64,000 bases of DNA, from assembly GCA_900758375.1 (NCBI GenBank), contig CAAERJ010000009.1:1-64000 (forward strand). The letters run 5' to 3'. Position 1 is the first letter of the stretch. Each line of letters starts with the position of its first letter. Source of the DNA: an uncultured Collinsella sp. Its GTDB lineage: Bacteria > Actinomycetota > Coriobacteriia > Coriobacteriales > Coriobacteriaceae. The translations under genes and the position numbers were made by a program. Shown piece by piece: positions 44,211-53,047 of the stretch. The notes below the pieces were generated by a model that worked only from the letters and a program-made list of their open reading frames with translations, was not told the origin of the DNA and did no database searches.

Positions 44211-45839
44211 ATGGACAAAGCGGATTTAGTCATCAAAAGTAATGCTGTGTTCACTGGTGACGGGCTGGCACCGTTCAAGGGCGGCGTTGCCATCGCGGGT
44301 GACAGAATTGTTGCGTGCGGCGAAGATAAGTACCTCGACGCTTTTATCGGGTCCGATACCGAGGTGCGCGACTATGGCGATAAGCTCGTCATGCCTGGCA
44401 TTATCGATTCACACACTCACTATGCCCAGGGCGCCTTTTTGACCGATCCCGATTTCGCCGTCAATCTCATCGATTGCACAAGCTTCGAGCAGTGTATGGA
44501 ACGCGTGCAGGCGTTTGCCAAAGACCACCCGAACAACGAGTGGATCGTGGGCTGTCAGGTTATCCAGTTCCAGTGGGACGTGCCCGAGATGCCTACGGCG
44601 ACAATGATCGATGAGTACATTTCGGACCGTCCGGTCTTTTTGCAGCAGGTTGACATGCACACGTTTAGTGCCAACACCTGTGCAATCGAGAAAATCGGCG
44701 TTACTGCTGAAACGCCAGACCCATCAGGCGGCAAGATTCTTAAGGATGAAGCTGGCAACCCTACTGGGGTCTTCTCGAACAACGCGGGAGCCCTTTTCAT
44801 GGATGAGGTATACAATCCTGCCCCCGAGGTGGCTAGTGCTTCCTTTGCCAAGACTGCGCATCGCGCCAACGCTCTCGGCATTACAACAGTCGGCATGGTT
44901 AACCCCACTTTTGTGAGCATGGATAACCCCTATAAATTCCTTGCGGAACTCAACCGCAAGGGCGAGCATCCGTTGCGCGTGTTCATGTACACAGACCTTT
45001 TTGAGAACGAGGCCATGACGCTCGAGGAGATTCGGGCGAAATACGACTTCCCGGGCACGCAAGTCGAGTGGCACGGCTTTAAGCAGTTCATTGACGGCGT
45101 GTGTTCCGATCATACTGCTTGGATGCTCGAGCCCTATGCTAATGCTCCCGAGACCTGTGGCGAGCCGGCTGAGGATCCAGAGCGCGTGCGCAAAGCCATC
45201 CTTAAAGCGCTTGAGTGGGGTGTCGACACGCGCATCCATGCCATAGGCGATCGTTCTGTACGCTTTATCCTGGACTGCTTCGAGGAGGGTGAGAAGCGTT
45301 ACGGTCTTATGGGCTGTCGTCACTCCATGGAGCACAACGAGACTGTTCAACCTGAGGATTTGCCGCGCTATGCGGAGCTCGGCGTCTGTCCGGCCATGCA
45401 GCCGTGGCATATGCTGCTTGATATGGCAGACTTGGCAAAGGACGACGCCGTTGGTCCCGAGCGCGCGGCGCTCTCGTGGCCAATTCATAGCCTGCTCGCG
45501 AGCGGTGCCTGCGTGCATCTGGGCTCCGACTTCCCGGTCGTGGGGCTTGAGCCTATGGAGGAAGTCTATGGAGCGGTCTACCGCATGCTCGAGGATGGAT
45601 CTAATCCTGAGGGTTGGTTCCCCGAGGAGCGAATCACTATGGCCGAGGCCCTGCGCGCATACACCTACGGCAGCGCCTACGCTATGCATGCTGAGGACCG
45701 CATCGGCACACTCGCCTGCGGCAAGCAAGCCGACATTTGCGTACTCGACCGCAATCTCTTTACCTGCGAGCCGGCAGAGGTGCTCGAGGCTACCGCGGCC
45801 CTTACGATGATCGCCGGCAAGGTGGTCTTTGAGGCCTAG
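44211..45839 (+). CDS. Amidohydrolase family 3 (YtcJ-like)
   Basis: The 542-aa metal-dependent hydrolase has the HxH metal motif GIIDSHTHYAQG (about residues 61-72), a downstream histidine in RIHAIGDRSV, SMEHNE and the terminal aspartate in HLGSDFPV. Family members hydrolyse amide or related bonds of small molecules; the substrate cannot be read here. GAGGAGGCTCAT precedes ATG 44211. The gene is followed 87 bp later by a MATE transporter, so uptake or efflux of the substrate or product by that protein is plausible. Confidence 0.85.
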   Translation: MDKADLVIKSNAVFTGDGLAPFKGGVAIAGDRIVACGEDKYLDAFIGSDTEVRDYGDKLVMPGIIDSHTHYAQGAFLTDPDFAVNLIDCTSFEQCMERVQAFAKDHPNNEWIVGCQVIQFQWDVPEMPTATMIDEYISDRPVFLQQVDMHTFSANTCAIEKIGVTAETPDPSGGKILKDEAGNPTGVFSNNAGALFMDEVYNPAPEVASASFAKTAHRANALGITTVGMVNPTFVSMDNPYKFLAELNRKGEHPLRVFMYTDLFENEAMTLEEIRAKYDFPGTQVEWHGFKQFIDGVCSDHTAWMLEPYANAPETCGEPAEDPERVRKAILKALEWGVDTRIHAIGDRSVRFILDCFEEGEKRYGLMGCRHSMEHNETVQPEDLPRYAELGVCPAMQPWHMLLDMADLAKDDAVGPERAALSWPIHSLLASGACVHLGSDFPVVGLEPMEEVYGAVYRMLEDGSNPEGWFPEERITMAEALRAYTYGSAYAMHAEDRIGTLACGKQADICVLDRNLFTCEPAEVLEATAALTMIAGKVVFEA

Positions 45840-45926
45840 CGCCATCGTTTGGTTGGGCGGCTTGGCGCCAGTTGTCAGCCGCCTGACATCCATTCAGCAC
45901 TACTCTCTCAAGGAAAGGGGAGAACA

Positions 45927-47303
45927 ATGGCAGAAGAAGTAACCGCTGCCGTGGAGGAGGAGCGCGAGCTCGCCTCCCAACCGATTCCCGGTCTGGTGCG
46001 TAAGTACACCATCGTCACCGGCCAGGGCATGCTCGCCCAGATCATCATGGTGGTCCTCGAGGGCCTCGTGATGGGTTGGGGCCTGGGTGCCCACGGCCTG
46101 GCCTGCGTCTCGATCATCATGTCGGTCGAGTACATCAACCTGGCCTTTGGCAACCTGTTTGGCACCGGCGTGCCCGCCGTGGTGGGCAACCTTTTGGGTG
46201 CCGGCGACATTAAGGGCGCAAGCAAGGCTTTTAGCCAGGGCTTTTGGCTCACCACGATTGTGAGTGTGCTGCTTGCTGTGGTGATGGCCGTGTTTACCGA
46301 GCCCATCTGCGCATTCTTTGGCGCCACGCCCGACATCATGGCCGATACCGTTGCCGGCGTGCGCACCTTCGCCGTGCTGCTGCCGCTCACGGTCATTGGC
46401 CAGATGGTCACCGCTGTGATGCGTGTGGACGAGAAGGTTCAGGTCCAGGCCAACCTCATGACCGTTTCGGCCATCGTTGCCATCTGCTGGCTCGCGCTTT
46501 CTACGTTTGTGCTCAAGTTTGGCGTTATGGGCGCCGGCGTGTACTACGGGCTTTCCATCGGTATCTGGGCCATCGGTATCTTCTGGTTCATCGGGGGCAA
46601 AAAGTCCCAGCTCCAGATTAGCCTGGCCGACCTTAAGCTCGACCTCGCCGTCTGCGGCCAGATCCTCAAGATCGGCTTCCCGTTCTTCCTGGTCCAGGGC
46701 GCGACCTTTATCTTTAACACCGTTGCCAACTCGCTTTTGGGCTCGCTCGGCGGCGACATGGGCTCGCTCTACATCGCAGCCTTTGGCGTGATCAACGGCT
46801 ACATCCTCTACATCACCATGATGGTTGCCCAGTGCTTCTCCTATGGCCTGCAGCCCATCGCTGCCTTCAACGCCGGCGCAAAGGCTTGGGCGCGCCTTAA
46901 GGAGACGCTCTCTTGCACGCTTAAGTACCAGGTTGTGACGCTGGCGCTGGTCACCGTCGCGCTCTGGCTTGCCGCCACTCCGGTGTGCGCCTTCTTTGCC
47001 GGCAGCGATCCTGCGCTCGTTGAGGTTGCCGCTAACGCCACGCGTACCGTCATCCTGGCTGTTGCCCTGGGCTATCTTGCCATGACCATGTCGATATATT
47101 TCCAGGCGGTCGAGAAGGTTGGTGTCGCCACGTTTACCGGCCTGCTTCGCTATGTGATCTGCTCAGTGCCGCTTATGTACCTCCTCGGCAACATGATGGG
47201 TGTTGAGGGCGTGTGGATCGCCCTGGTGGTGGCCGACGCCATTACCGGCATCATCTCCATTGCGCTCGCCGCGCACGAGTCCAAGCGCCTTGCCACGCTC
47301 TAG
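45927..47303 (+). CDS. MATE-family transporter
   Basis: The 458-aa protein has twelve predicted helices in two repeats, beginning VRKYTIVTGQGMLAQIIMVVLEG, and the MATE pattern FGNLFGTGVPAVVGNLLGAGD. It probably exports cationic compounds using Na+ or H+. ATG 45927 follows AAGGAAAGGGG. It pairs with the amidohydrolase upstream in one transcript that ends at the terminator at 47352. Confidence 0.88.
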   Translation: MAEEVTAAVEEERELASQPIPGLVRKYTIVTGQGMLAQIIMVVLEGLVMGWGLGAHGLACVSIIMSVEYINLAFGNLFGTGVPAVVGNLLGAGDIKGASKAFSQGFWLTTIVSVLLAVVMAVFTEPICAFFGATPDIMADTVAGVRTFAVLLPLTVIGQMVTAVMRVDEKVQVQANLMTVSAIVAICWLALSTFVLKFGVMGAGVYYGLSIGIWAIGIFWFIGGKKSQLQISLADLKLDLAVCGQILKIGFPFFLVQGATFIFNTVANSLLGSLGGDMGSLYIAAFGVINGYILYITMMVAQCFSYGLQPIAAFNAGAKAWARLKETLSCTLKYQVVTLALVTVALWLAATPVCAFFAGSDPALVEVAANATRTVILAVALGYLAMTMSIYFQAVEKVGVATFTGLLRYVICSVPLMYLLGNMMGVEGVWIALVVADAITGIISIALAAHESKRLATL

Positions 47304-47351
47304 GCTCGGACATGGCTGGCGTACGATAGTCGAACAAGTTAACTCGCCTGC

Positions 47352-47393
47352 AAGCCACCACAATGGGGACAGCCCCCATTGTGGTGGCTTTTG
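47352..47393 (+). terminator. Terminator after the MATE gene
   Basis: AAGCCACCACAATGGGG pairs with CCCCATTGTGGTGGCTT, then TTG. The same CCACCACAA…GGGGACAG design occurs at 28079. Confidence 0.88.
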
Positions 47394-47447
47394 TTATTTA
47401 GGGTCTGAGATTTCGGCTCTATAAATAATGCTTTTGAACTAGGCTAC

Positions 47448-47510
47448 TATAAGATTGTGGTAAACGCTAATATAAGATTATGGCGAATGAAACTATCCGA
47501 TTATGGTAAC
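47448..47510 (+). promoter_or_regulatory. Three 23-bp-period iterons before the AAA/DUF4143 gene
   Basis: TATAAGATTGTGGTAAACG (47448), TATAAGATTATGGCGAATG (47471) and TATCCGATTATGGTAACAG (47494) start exactly 23 bp apart. They end 22 bp before the ATG and would overlap the promoter. Confidence 0.7.
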
Positions 47511-47531
47511 AGCGCAATAAGGGGCGTTGAT

Positions 47532-48701
47532 ATGGCTGAGTTCATTAACAGGGATTTGCATGAGTTGCTCATTCGCATGGCAGGCTGGTTTCCTGTTGTG
47601 TCGTTGACAGGGCCTAGGCAGAGCGGTAAGTCTACGCTGGTTCGGCATACCTTTCCCGACTATTCCTACGTCACGCTTGAGGACCCTCAAACGAGGCGCG
47701 CGGCCTTGGAGGATCCGGTGAGTTTTATCCGCAACCGAAAGGGCGGACTCATCATCGATGAGGCGCAATACGCCCCGGATTTGTTTTCAATGATCCAGGT
47801 TGTTTCGGATGAGCGGGGAGACGCCGGTCAATACATCCTTACAGGCTCGCAAAACTTTTTGATGATGAAAAGCATCGGGCAGTCTCTTGCCGGGCGAGTC
47901 GGGATCTTGAAATTGCTGCCATTATCGTTTCGAGAAGCGGAGAGGGGCCAGCAGGGGCAGCTGGAAGTGGATTTGTTCGCGCTCGAAGGGGGATACCCTC
48001 GCCTGCGTTCCGCCAGAATGCCGTCCTCGGTTTATTTTCCCAGCTATATCGATACCTATGTTGAGCGCGATGTTGTGGGCTTGCTTGATGTGCGCAATAA
48101 GGCGGAGTTTCATAAGTTTCTGTCCATAATTGCTCAGAGCGTCGGTGCCCTCATCAATATATCCTCGCTTTCTCGAGATACGGGCGTGAGCGTATCGACC
48201 ATTAAAAGCTGGTTGTCCATCCTGGAGCAGAGCTACCTGACGTTTTCGCTGCAGCCCTATTATGCAAATGCCAAGAAGCGTCTAACTAAAACGCCCAAGC
48301 TCTATTTTTACGACACGGGGCTGCTCTGCTACTTGCTCAAAATTGGATCACTGGAGCAACTATTGGAGAGCCCTTATCTGGGGGCCGTTTTCGAAAACCT
48401 CATCGTTTCCGAAACGGCGAAGAGCCATCTCAACGTGGGCGAGAATCCCGAGCTGTATTTCTATAGGGACGACAGCAAGCGTGAAATCGATTTGCTCGAC
48501 TGTACAAACTCAGGGAGTCCCAAGGCTATCGAAATAAAATCATCCAGAACGTATCACGATAAGTACGCCCGCCATCTACAGACTGTATGCGATGAGATCG
48601 ACATTGCAAAAGATGCGCGCTATGTTGTAGCCCGCGTGGACTCAACGTATGAGTCGAAAGACTGTAGTGTGGTTTCGGCGCGTGATTGGCTTTTACGATA
48701 A
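47532..48701 (+). CDS. AAA ATPase with DUF4143 domain
   Basis: The 389-aa protein has an N-terminal AAA_14 ATPase with Walker A GPRQSGKST (about residues 27-35), Walker B GLIIDEAQ and the sensor-like ILTGSQNF. Its C-terminal DUF4143 domain has a restriction-nuclease-like core, EIDLLDCTNSGSPKAIEIKSS (about residues 322-342; D and ExK present). The function of this widespread family is unknown; defence or toxin-like roles have been suggested. AAGGGGCGTTGAT precedes ATG 47532. Its GC content is lower than that of its neighbours, and it stands alone between two terminators, which fits lateral acquisition. Confidence 0.88.
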   Translation: MAEFINRDLHELLIRMAGWFPVVSLTGPRQSGKSTLVRHTFPDYSYVTLEDPQTRRAALEDPVSFIRNRKGGLIIDEAQYAPDLFSMIQVVSDERGDAGQYILTGSQNFLMMKSIGQSLAGRVGILKLLPLSFREAERGQQGQLEVDLFALEGGYPRLRSARMPSSVYFPSYIDTYVERDVVGLLDVRNKAEFHKFLSIIAQSVGALINISSLSRDTGVSVSTIKSWLSILEQSYLTFSLQPYYANAKKRLTKTPKLYFYDTGLLCYLLKIGSLEQLLESPYLGAVFENLIVSETAKSHLNVGENPELYFYRDDSKREIDLLDCTNSGSPKAIEIKSSRTYHDKYARHLQTVCDEIDIAKDARYVVARVDSTYESKDCSVVSARDWLLR

Positions 48702-48721
48702 CAAGCTCGGCGTATTAACAA

Positions 48722-48762
48722 CAGCCGCGAAGGGAACCGGCCCCTTTTTGCGGCGGTTTTTG
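48722..48762 (+). terminator. Terminator after the AAA/DUF4143 gene
   Basis: GCCGCGAAGGG pairs with CCCTTTTTGCGGC (with a bulge), then GGTTTTT. Confidence 0.75.
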
Positions 48763-48960
48763 CCTATCTGGTGCGTCTTAGATGCAAGTGAGTAGACTTA
48801 TTTGGATATGCCGAGCACACCGCGGCAAATGCTCAATAAAACCGCAGGTCAGAGCTGTGGCGTTTTGGGGCGTGCTTGGCCTCCTGCAAAAAGCCTACTC
48901 ACTTGGTTTTTCTGCTGGAAGACCGCCGTGAGGGAAGGCAGCTCCCTCGTGGCGGCTGAC

Positions 48961-48996
48961 ATTTGCCCAGATAAACCCTGCCAAAATAAACCTGCC
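48961..48996 (+). repeat. GCCCAGATAAA-CCTGCCAAAATAAACCTG repeat, copy 1
   Basis: TTTGCCCAGATAAACCCTGC and the following CAAAATAAACCTGCC recur at 51266-51320 and, reversed, at 54408-54463. The 48763-49072 gap otherwise holds no gene. Confidence 0.6.
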
Positions 48997-49072
48997 TACT
49001 CTTTGAACCAGAGCCGACACTAATTCAAATGGCGAAATCAAAGGGCGTTCTCCGTATGGAAGGCGCCCTTTT

Positions 49073-49876
49073 TCATCGCAGGATGTTTTGCGTGGCAGTC
49101 ATAAGGCCCAGACGGTTGCTGACGCCGAGCTTGCGATAGATGGCGTTGACGTGCTTCTTGACGGTTGACTCGCTTATGAATAGCTCGTTTGCCATCTGTT
49201 TGTTCGTTTTGCCGCCGAGCATGAGCTGCATGATTTCGGCTTCGCGCGGTTGGATATTATGTTCTGTAATGAAAGCATTCAGCTGGTTTGTGTCTTCGGT
49301 CTGGGTGAGATTAATGCCCCGAGGATAGAGGTTGGCGAGCGCGAGGCTCGCGTGCCGAGCGATTTCGAGCAGGATTGCGAGCTCGGTGTCGGTGAAGTCT
49401 CCGGCCGTGCGTTCGCGAAACAGGGTGATGCTTCCTAGCGGGCTGTCGTTGTGCGCGAGCGTGGCCGTACAGCCAAAGTAGACGCCCTGCGGTTCCATCC
49501 ATTTGCGATAGATGGGTGTGGCATCGCGTCGCTCGACGTCCACGAGGTCGAGGTCGCGGTAGACGCCGACCTTATGTAGGTCAAAGCTCCATGTTGTATA
49601 GTCCATCGCGGCGTAGCGGTTGTAGTAGTCGCTCAGCGCGCGGTCGTCCATTCCGCTGCTTGCGGGGTGGACGTAGCGTGGGGCGTCACTGCCTGCCGCC
49701 TCGATCAGGTCGAACATGGCGATCCGATGGGGCACGAGCCCTGTCGTTCCCTCGAGGGTCTCCTTTTGCAGCTTATCGACACCGTGTGATGCGTGGATTG
49801 CAAGCGCGAGCTCGTTGAGAGCAGTCCAGGTCGTACTGTCCAACTCAATAGTCTGCTGTTTATTGCATGGGGGCAT
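49073..49876 (-). CDS. LuxR-type regulator with GAF-like sensor domain
   Basis: The 267-aa soluble regulator has an N-terminal region (about 1-190) ending in a GAF-like segment (GCTATLAHNDSPLGSITLFRER) and a C-terminal LuxR helix-turn-helix (IQPREAEIMQLMLGGKTNK, then MANELFISESTVKKHVNA). It has no transmembrane helices, unlike the LuxR proteins at 35124 and 42912. It starts at ATG 49876 after GGAAAGGACGCCCT. It is divergent from agmatine deiminase copy 2, with TCAGCGA…TCGCTGA around GTATACC in the gap, a likely operator. Confidence 0.84.
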   Translation of the reverse strand: MPPCNKQQTIELDSTTWTALNELALAIHASHGVDKLQKETLEGTTGLVPHRIAMFDLIEAAGSDAPRYVHPASSGMDDRALSDYYNRYAAMDYTTWSFDLHKVGVYRDLDLVDVERRDATPIYRKWMEPQGVYFGCTATLAHNDSPLGSITLFRERTAGDFTDTELAILLEIARHASLALANLYPRGINLTQTEDTNQLNAFITEHNIQPREAEIMQLMLGGKTNKQMANELFISESTVKKHVNAIYRKLGVSNRLGLMTATQNILR

Positions 49877-49935
49877 AGGGCGTCCTTTCCATTGTGGAAC
49901 CCAGTATGTCATGTTCTCGGCCTGAATAGAACTTT

Positions 49936-49968
49936 AGGTCAGCGAATGGTATACCGTTGGTCGCTGAA
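49936..49968. promoter_or_regulatory. Candidate LuxR operator before aguA2
   Basis: TCAGCGA (49939) and TCGCTGA (49961) are inverted around GGTATACCGTTGG. GTATACCGTT also occurs at 36203 in the other LuxR-agmatine gap. Confidence 0.5.
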
Positions 49969-50054
49969 AGGGGCTCGAGGGACTATTGAGAACATCTCGG
50001 TGCGGCCGCATCATGGTCTCGTCAAGCAAAAGCACCGAGATTTAGGAGCTTGAA

Positions 50055-51176
50055 ATGAAGACCATCTACGAGAGTGAATCCACGCCTAAGAAGGACGGGT
50101 TCTATATGCCCGGCGAGTATGAGGAGCAGGAGCGCACCTGGATTCTGTGGCCGCACCGCTCCGACGTGTGGCGCTGCGGCGCCAAGCCGGCGCAGAAGGT
50201 CTTCACCGAGATCATTAAGACCGTTGCACGCTTTCAGCCCATCACGGTAGGCGTCAACACCGAAGACTTCCCCGCGGTGTGCGAGATCTTCGACGGTGTT
50301 GAGAACGTGCGCGTTATCCACATGGAGTACAACGACAGCTGGATTCGCGACCCCGGCCCGGCGTTCCTCGTTAATGACAATGGGGAGGTGGCCCTTTCGC
50401 ACTTCCACTTTAATGCTTACGGCGGTTTCATTGACGGTCTGTACTTCCCGTGGGACAAGGATGCTTCCATTGGCCTGCAGGTGGCACAGCTTGAGCAGGT
50501 TAACCGTTATCGTCCCGAGGACTACATCCTCGAGGGTGGCTCGTTCAACTGTGATGGTCAAGGCACCGTCGTGACCACCGAGATGTGTCTGCTCAACGAG
50601 GACCGCAACCCGCAGTACACCAAGGAGCAGATTGAGGAGAAGCTCTCTGAGTATCTCGGTATCGAAAAGGTTATCTGGATCAAGGACGGTATCGATCCGT
50701 ACGAAACGAACGGTCATGTGGACGACGTCGCATGCTTTAGTGCGCCCGGCGAGGTCTGCTGCATGTGGACCGATGATCCCAACCATAAGTTCTACAAGGA
50801 GTGCCAGGAGGCGTACAAGACGCTCTCCGAGTCCACGGATGCCAAGGGTCGCAAGCTCAAGATTCACAAGGTGATCATGCCTGCGACTTCGGTATATATG
50901 ACCGAAGAGGAGGCCAGCACGATTGATCCCGTCGAGGGCGTGCTGCCGCGTACCCCCGAGGACGCCTTCGAGCCGAGCTATCTCAATTTCCTGCCCATCA
51001 ACGGAGCGGTGCTTGTGCCGCAGTTCGGTGACCCCAACGACGCCCAGGCGCTCAAGGATATCCAGGCTGCTTATCCGGACCGTGAAGTCATCGGTATCAT
51101 GACTCGCGAGGTTATCTACGGCGGCGGCAACATCCACTGCATCACCCAGCAGCAGCCCAAGGCGCGCCACAAGTAG
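50055..51176 (+). CDS. aguA: Agmatine deiminase (copy 2)
   Basis: The 373-aa enzyme starts KTIYESESTPKKDGFYMPGEY and keeps WILWPHRSDVW, NGHVDDVACF and catalytic cysteine C362 in GGGNIHCITQQ. It is shorter than copy 1, lacking the acidic insertion near residue 195. It is monocistronic with its own LuxR regulator and a terminator at 51218. Two differently regulated agmatine deiminases suggest use under different conditions. Confidence 0.95.
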   Translation: MKTIYESESTPKKDGFYMPGEYEEQERTWILWPHRSDVWRCGAKPAQKVFTEIIKTVARFQPITVGVNTEDFPAVCEIFDGVENVRVIHMEYNDSWIRDPGPAFLVNDNGEVALSHFHFNAYGGFIDGLYFPWDKDASIGLQVAQLEQVNRYRPEDYILEGGSFNCDGQGTVVTTEMCLLNEDRNPQYTKEQIEEKLSEYLGIEKVIWIKDGIDPYETNGHVDDVACFSAPGEVCCMWTDDPNHKFYKECQEAYKTLSESTDAKGRKLKIHKVIMPATSVYMTEEEASTIDPVEGVLPRTPEDAFEPSYLNFLPINGAVLVPQFGDPNDAQALKDIQAAYPDREVIGIMTREVIYGGGNIHCITQQQPKARHK

Positions 51177-51217
51177 TAGCTCCTTGGTAAACAGGGTTTG
51201 ATTATCCGTAAATGAAA

Positions 51218-51251
51218 GTCCGCCGGCTTCAATGGCCGGCGGGCTTTTTGT
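51218..51251 (+). terminator. Terminator of aguA2
   Basis: GTCCGCCGGC pairs with GCCGGCGGGC around TTCAATG, then TTTTTG. Confidence 0.88.
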
Positions 51252-51265
51252 GTGGCGGCTTGGGC

Positions 51266-51320
51266 GTTTGCCCAGATAAAACCTACCAAAATAAACCTGT
51301 CCCTTTTTGGCAGGTGGTTT
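51266..51320 (+). repeat. GCCCAGATAAA repeat, copy 2
   Basis: GCCCAGATAAAACCTACC, then AAAATAAACCTGTCCC, then TTTTTGGCAGGT, so the end can pair back with ACCTACCAAAA. It matches the copies at 48961 and 54408. Confidence 0.65.
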
Positions 51321-51396
51321 CAGCTGAACGGCGGGCCGTGCGGCTTGGGTGTGCGGGCTCACAATCTGGGGAAACCAAACAGATTGGGGGGCTTGT

Positions 51397-51567
51397 ATGA
51401 TCGACTCGAAGGGAAACGTGCGACCCGAGGGCATGTTTAACAGGGCACACCTGGCCCCCGAAGCCCCGCGCGCATACGATACGCTACTCGAGTGCGTGCT
51501 CAACGGGCAGAAGGGCTGCGAGGTTTCGGCGCGTGCGGGTATGGATACGATCAAGGCGCTCGTATAG
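51397..51567 (+). CDS. Small open frame, possibly a gene remnant
   Basis: This 56-aa frame (MIDSKGNVRPEGMFNRAH then LLECVLNGQKGCEVSARAG) has GGGGGG upstream of its ATG. It stops just before the decayed kinase region and may be the 5' part of the same lost gene. No domain is recognised. Confidence 0.25.
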   Translation: MIDSKGNVRPEGMFNRAHLAPEAPRAYDTLLECVLNGQKGCEVSARAGMDTIKALV

Positions 51568-51595
51568 CTTTACGCTTTCGGATGTGACACATAGG

Positions 51596-52130
51596 ACTGC
51601 ATGCGCCGCTCCCGGCTATATTGCCTCCGAGTGCTTTAGCTCATGGAGATAGCCGGCATCAGCGATTTCGAGAGCTTGGCGGCGTCCACGAATGCCCCGG
51701 TGTTTACACCTCAGACGGACGACTTTGGACTCGCGGTCCATATCTTCAAGATGCTCAATCGCGGAATTCATCCGTACAGTTCTGGCGAGCTGGACCTAGA
51801 ATTTTTGACCTAGACGACGATATTCCGGCTCTTCCGCTCAATAGCTGCGTGTGCAATGGGCGCAGCTCCTTTGTGGGGACGCTGATCGGATATGTTGTCC
51901 CTAGTTACGCTCTTGCGATCAATGACTTTGGCAACCTTATGGGCGAGGCTTTCCGCCGGTCGCTCTTTGGCAAAGCGCATGAGCGCCTTGATGCGCGCAC
52001 ATGGGCGCGCCTGCTCGACCTGTATCTGTCTGAGACGGTTGAGTGTCCGCGCGGTCATCTATATCACGCTTCGCAGGATGAATGTCCCTATTGTCGAGGA
52101 GAGCGCGCTCTGTTAGCTCGTTTTGGCTGA
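51596..52130 (+). pseudogene. Frameshifted protein kinase-like gene (YegI-type C-terminal part)
   Basis: Three frames carry consecutive pieces of one kinase. The first (51596-51652) reads CAAPGYIASECF, the activation-segment P+1 region. The second (51643-51813) reads FTPQTDDFGLAVHIFKML and RGIHPYS, the helix F/G region. The third (about 51790-52130) reads FDLDDDIPALPLNS, LDARTWARLLDLYL and a terminal ECPRGHLYHASQDECPYC zinc-type motif. This order matches bacterial kinase-like proteins whose tail ends in a CxxGH…CPYC ribbon. The N-terminal lobe is missing. At least two frameshifts are needed, so the gene is dead, unless there are sequencing errors. Confidence 0.6.
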
Positions 52131-52175
52131 TTGGTTTGGGCCGTCTTGGAGAAAGCCCGCAAGGCGGCGTGCAGG

Positions 52176-52826
52176 TTAATCCTGCGTGTCGCCTCCGTAC
52201 ATGTAGACGATAAAGCCGTCGCCGGTGTCTTGGCTGTGATCTTCCAGGATGCGTTTCATATTGAGGTGCTCGTAGAACTGCCAGTCGGAGTTGCAGTCGC
52301 TCATCAGGAAGAACTTGGTGCAGCCTGCCTTGGCGAGCTCGGCGCGCGCAAGGTCGATGAGCTCGCGGCCGAGTCCCTTGCCCTGCCACTCGGGCACGAT
52401 GATGATCAGGTTGAGCTGGCCCTGGGCATACTCGTTGCCCGTGGCGGCAAAGCGGTCGGCCGTGGCCTTTTCACGACTGTCGCCAAAGAGCGAGCCCTCG
52501 AGCTTGGCATCGGCGGTCTTTGCCATCTCGGTTGCCTGGGCGAGCATCTCGTCGTAGCAGGGCTCCCACGTGGGATTGGTGCGCGGCTTGCCGTCCTCGA
52601 AGATGCCGATACAGCAGGCGGCGATAGTGCGGCCCTCGGCCTCGGCGACGAGTGCGATGGGGGAGCGCTGCAGCTGCATAGCGATGTTAAAGCGCGCGCA
52701 GAAATCGGCGGCTTCGACGTCGCCGCGGTTGCGTAGTGTGTTGCACCACAGCTGGTTGTAAATGGCGGCGATGCCGGTCAAGTCATCGAGCGTGGCGGCG
52801 CGCAGAGTTACGTTGTCAAGGCTCAT
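52176..52826 (-). CDS. GNAT-family N-acetyltransferase
   Basis: The 216-aa protein has the GNAT fold: an N-terminal VTLRAATLDDLTGIAAIY, a central strand LIIIVPEWQGKGLGRELID with the acetyl-CoA loop Q/R-x-x-G-x-G/A (QGKGLG, about residue 151), and a C-terminal SDCNSDWQFYEHLNMKR. The substrate is unknown. An insertion of about 40 residues (about 85-125) before the CoA strand is longer than in minimal GNAT proteins. TGGAAGGAGCCTCC precedes the ATG. Confidence 0.87.
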   Translation of the reverse strand: MSLDNVTLRAATLDDLTGIAAIYNQLWCNTLRNRGDVEAADFCARFNIAMQLQRSPIALVAEAEGRTIAACCIGIFEDGKPRTNPTWEPCYDEMLAQATEMAKTADAKLEGSLFGDSREKATADRFAATGNEYAQGQLNLIIIVPEWQGKGLGRELIDLARAELAKAGCTKFFLMSDCNSDWQFYEHLNMKRILEDHSQDTGDGFIVYMYGGDTQD

Positions 52827-52946
52827 GGAGGCTCCTTCCAGGTTGGGTCAGGCCATCTCTGAGTGTGACATGGACGCAGGATTGCCGTATCGACCATTCG
52901 GCAGACGACCCTCGATCCCTCGGGGACGGAGGGCCCTAAGAAGGAA

Positions 52947-53045
52947 TGAGGGTGGATTTTCGGACACTTGCTCAATGAGAGTGGATAATCTCCCACTTTC
53001 GCTCGAAAAGCAGGCCACAAAAACGGGAGATTATCCACTCTCATT
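52947..53045. repeat. 21-bp-arm palindrome with an imperfect tandem half
   Basis: Arms 52974-52994 and 53025-53045 (AATGAGAGTGGATAATC…) are perfectly complementary over 21 bp. A related direct copy, AATGAGGGTGGATTTTCGG, lies just before at 52945. The 52827-53282 gap holds only repeats. Confidence 0.8.
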
Positions 53046-53047
53046 CT

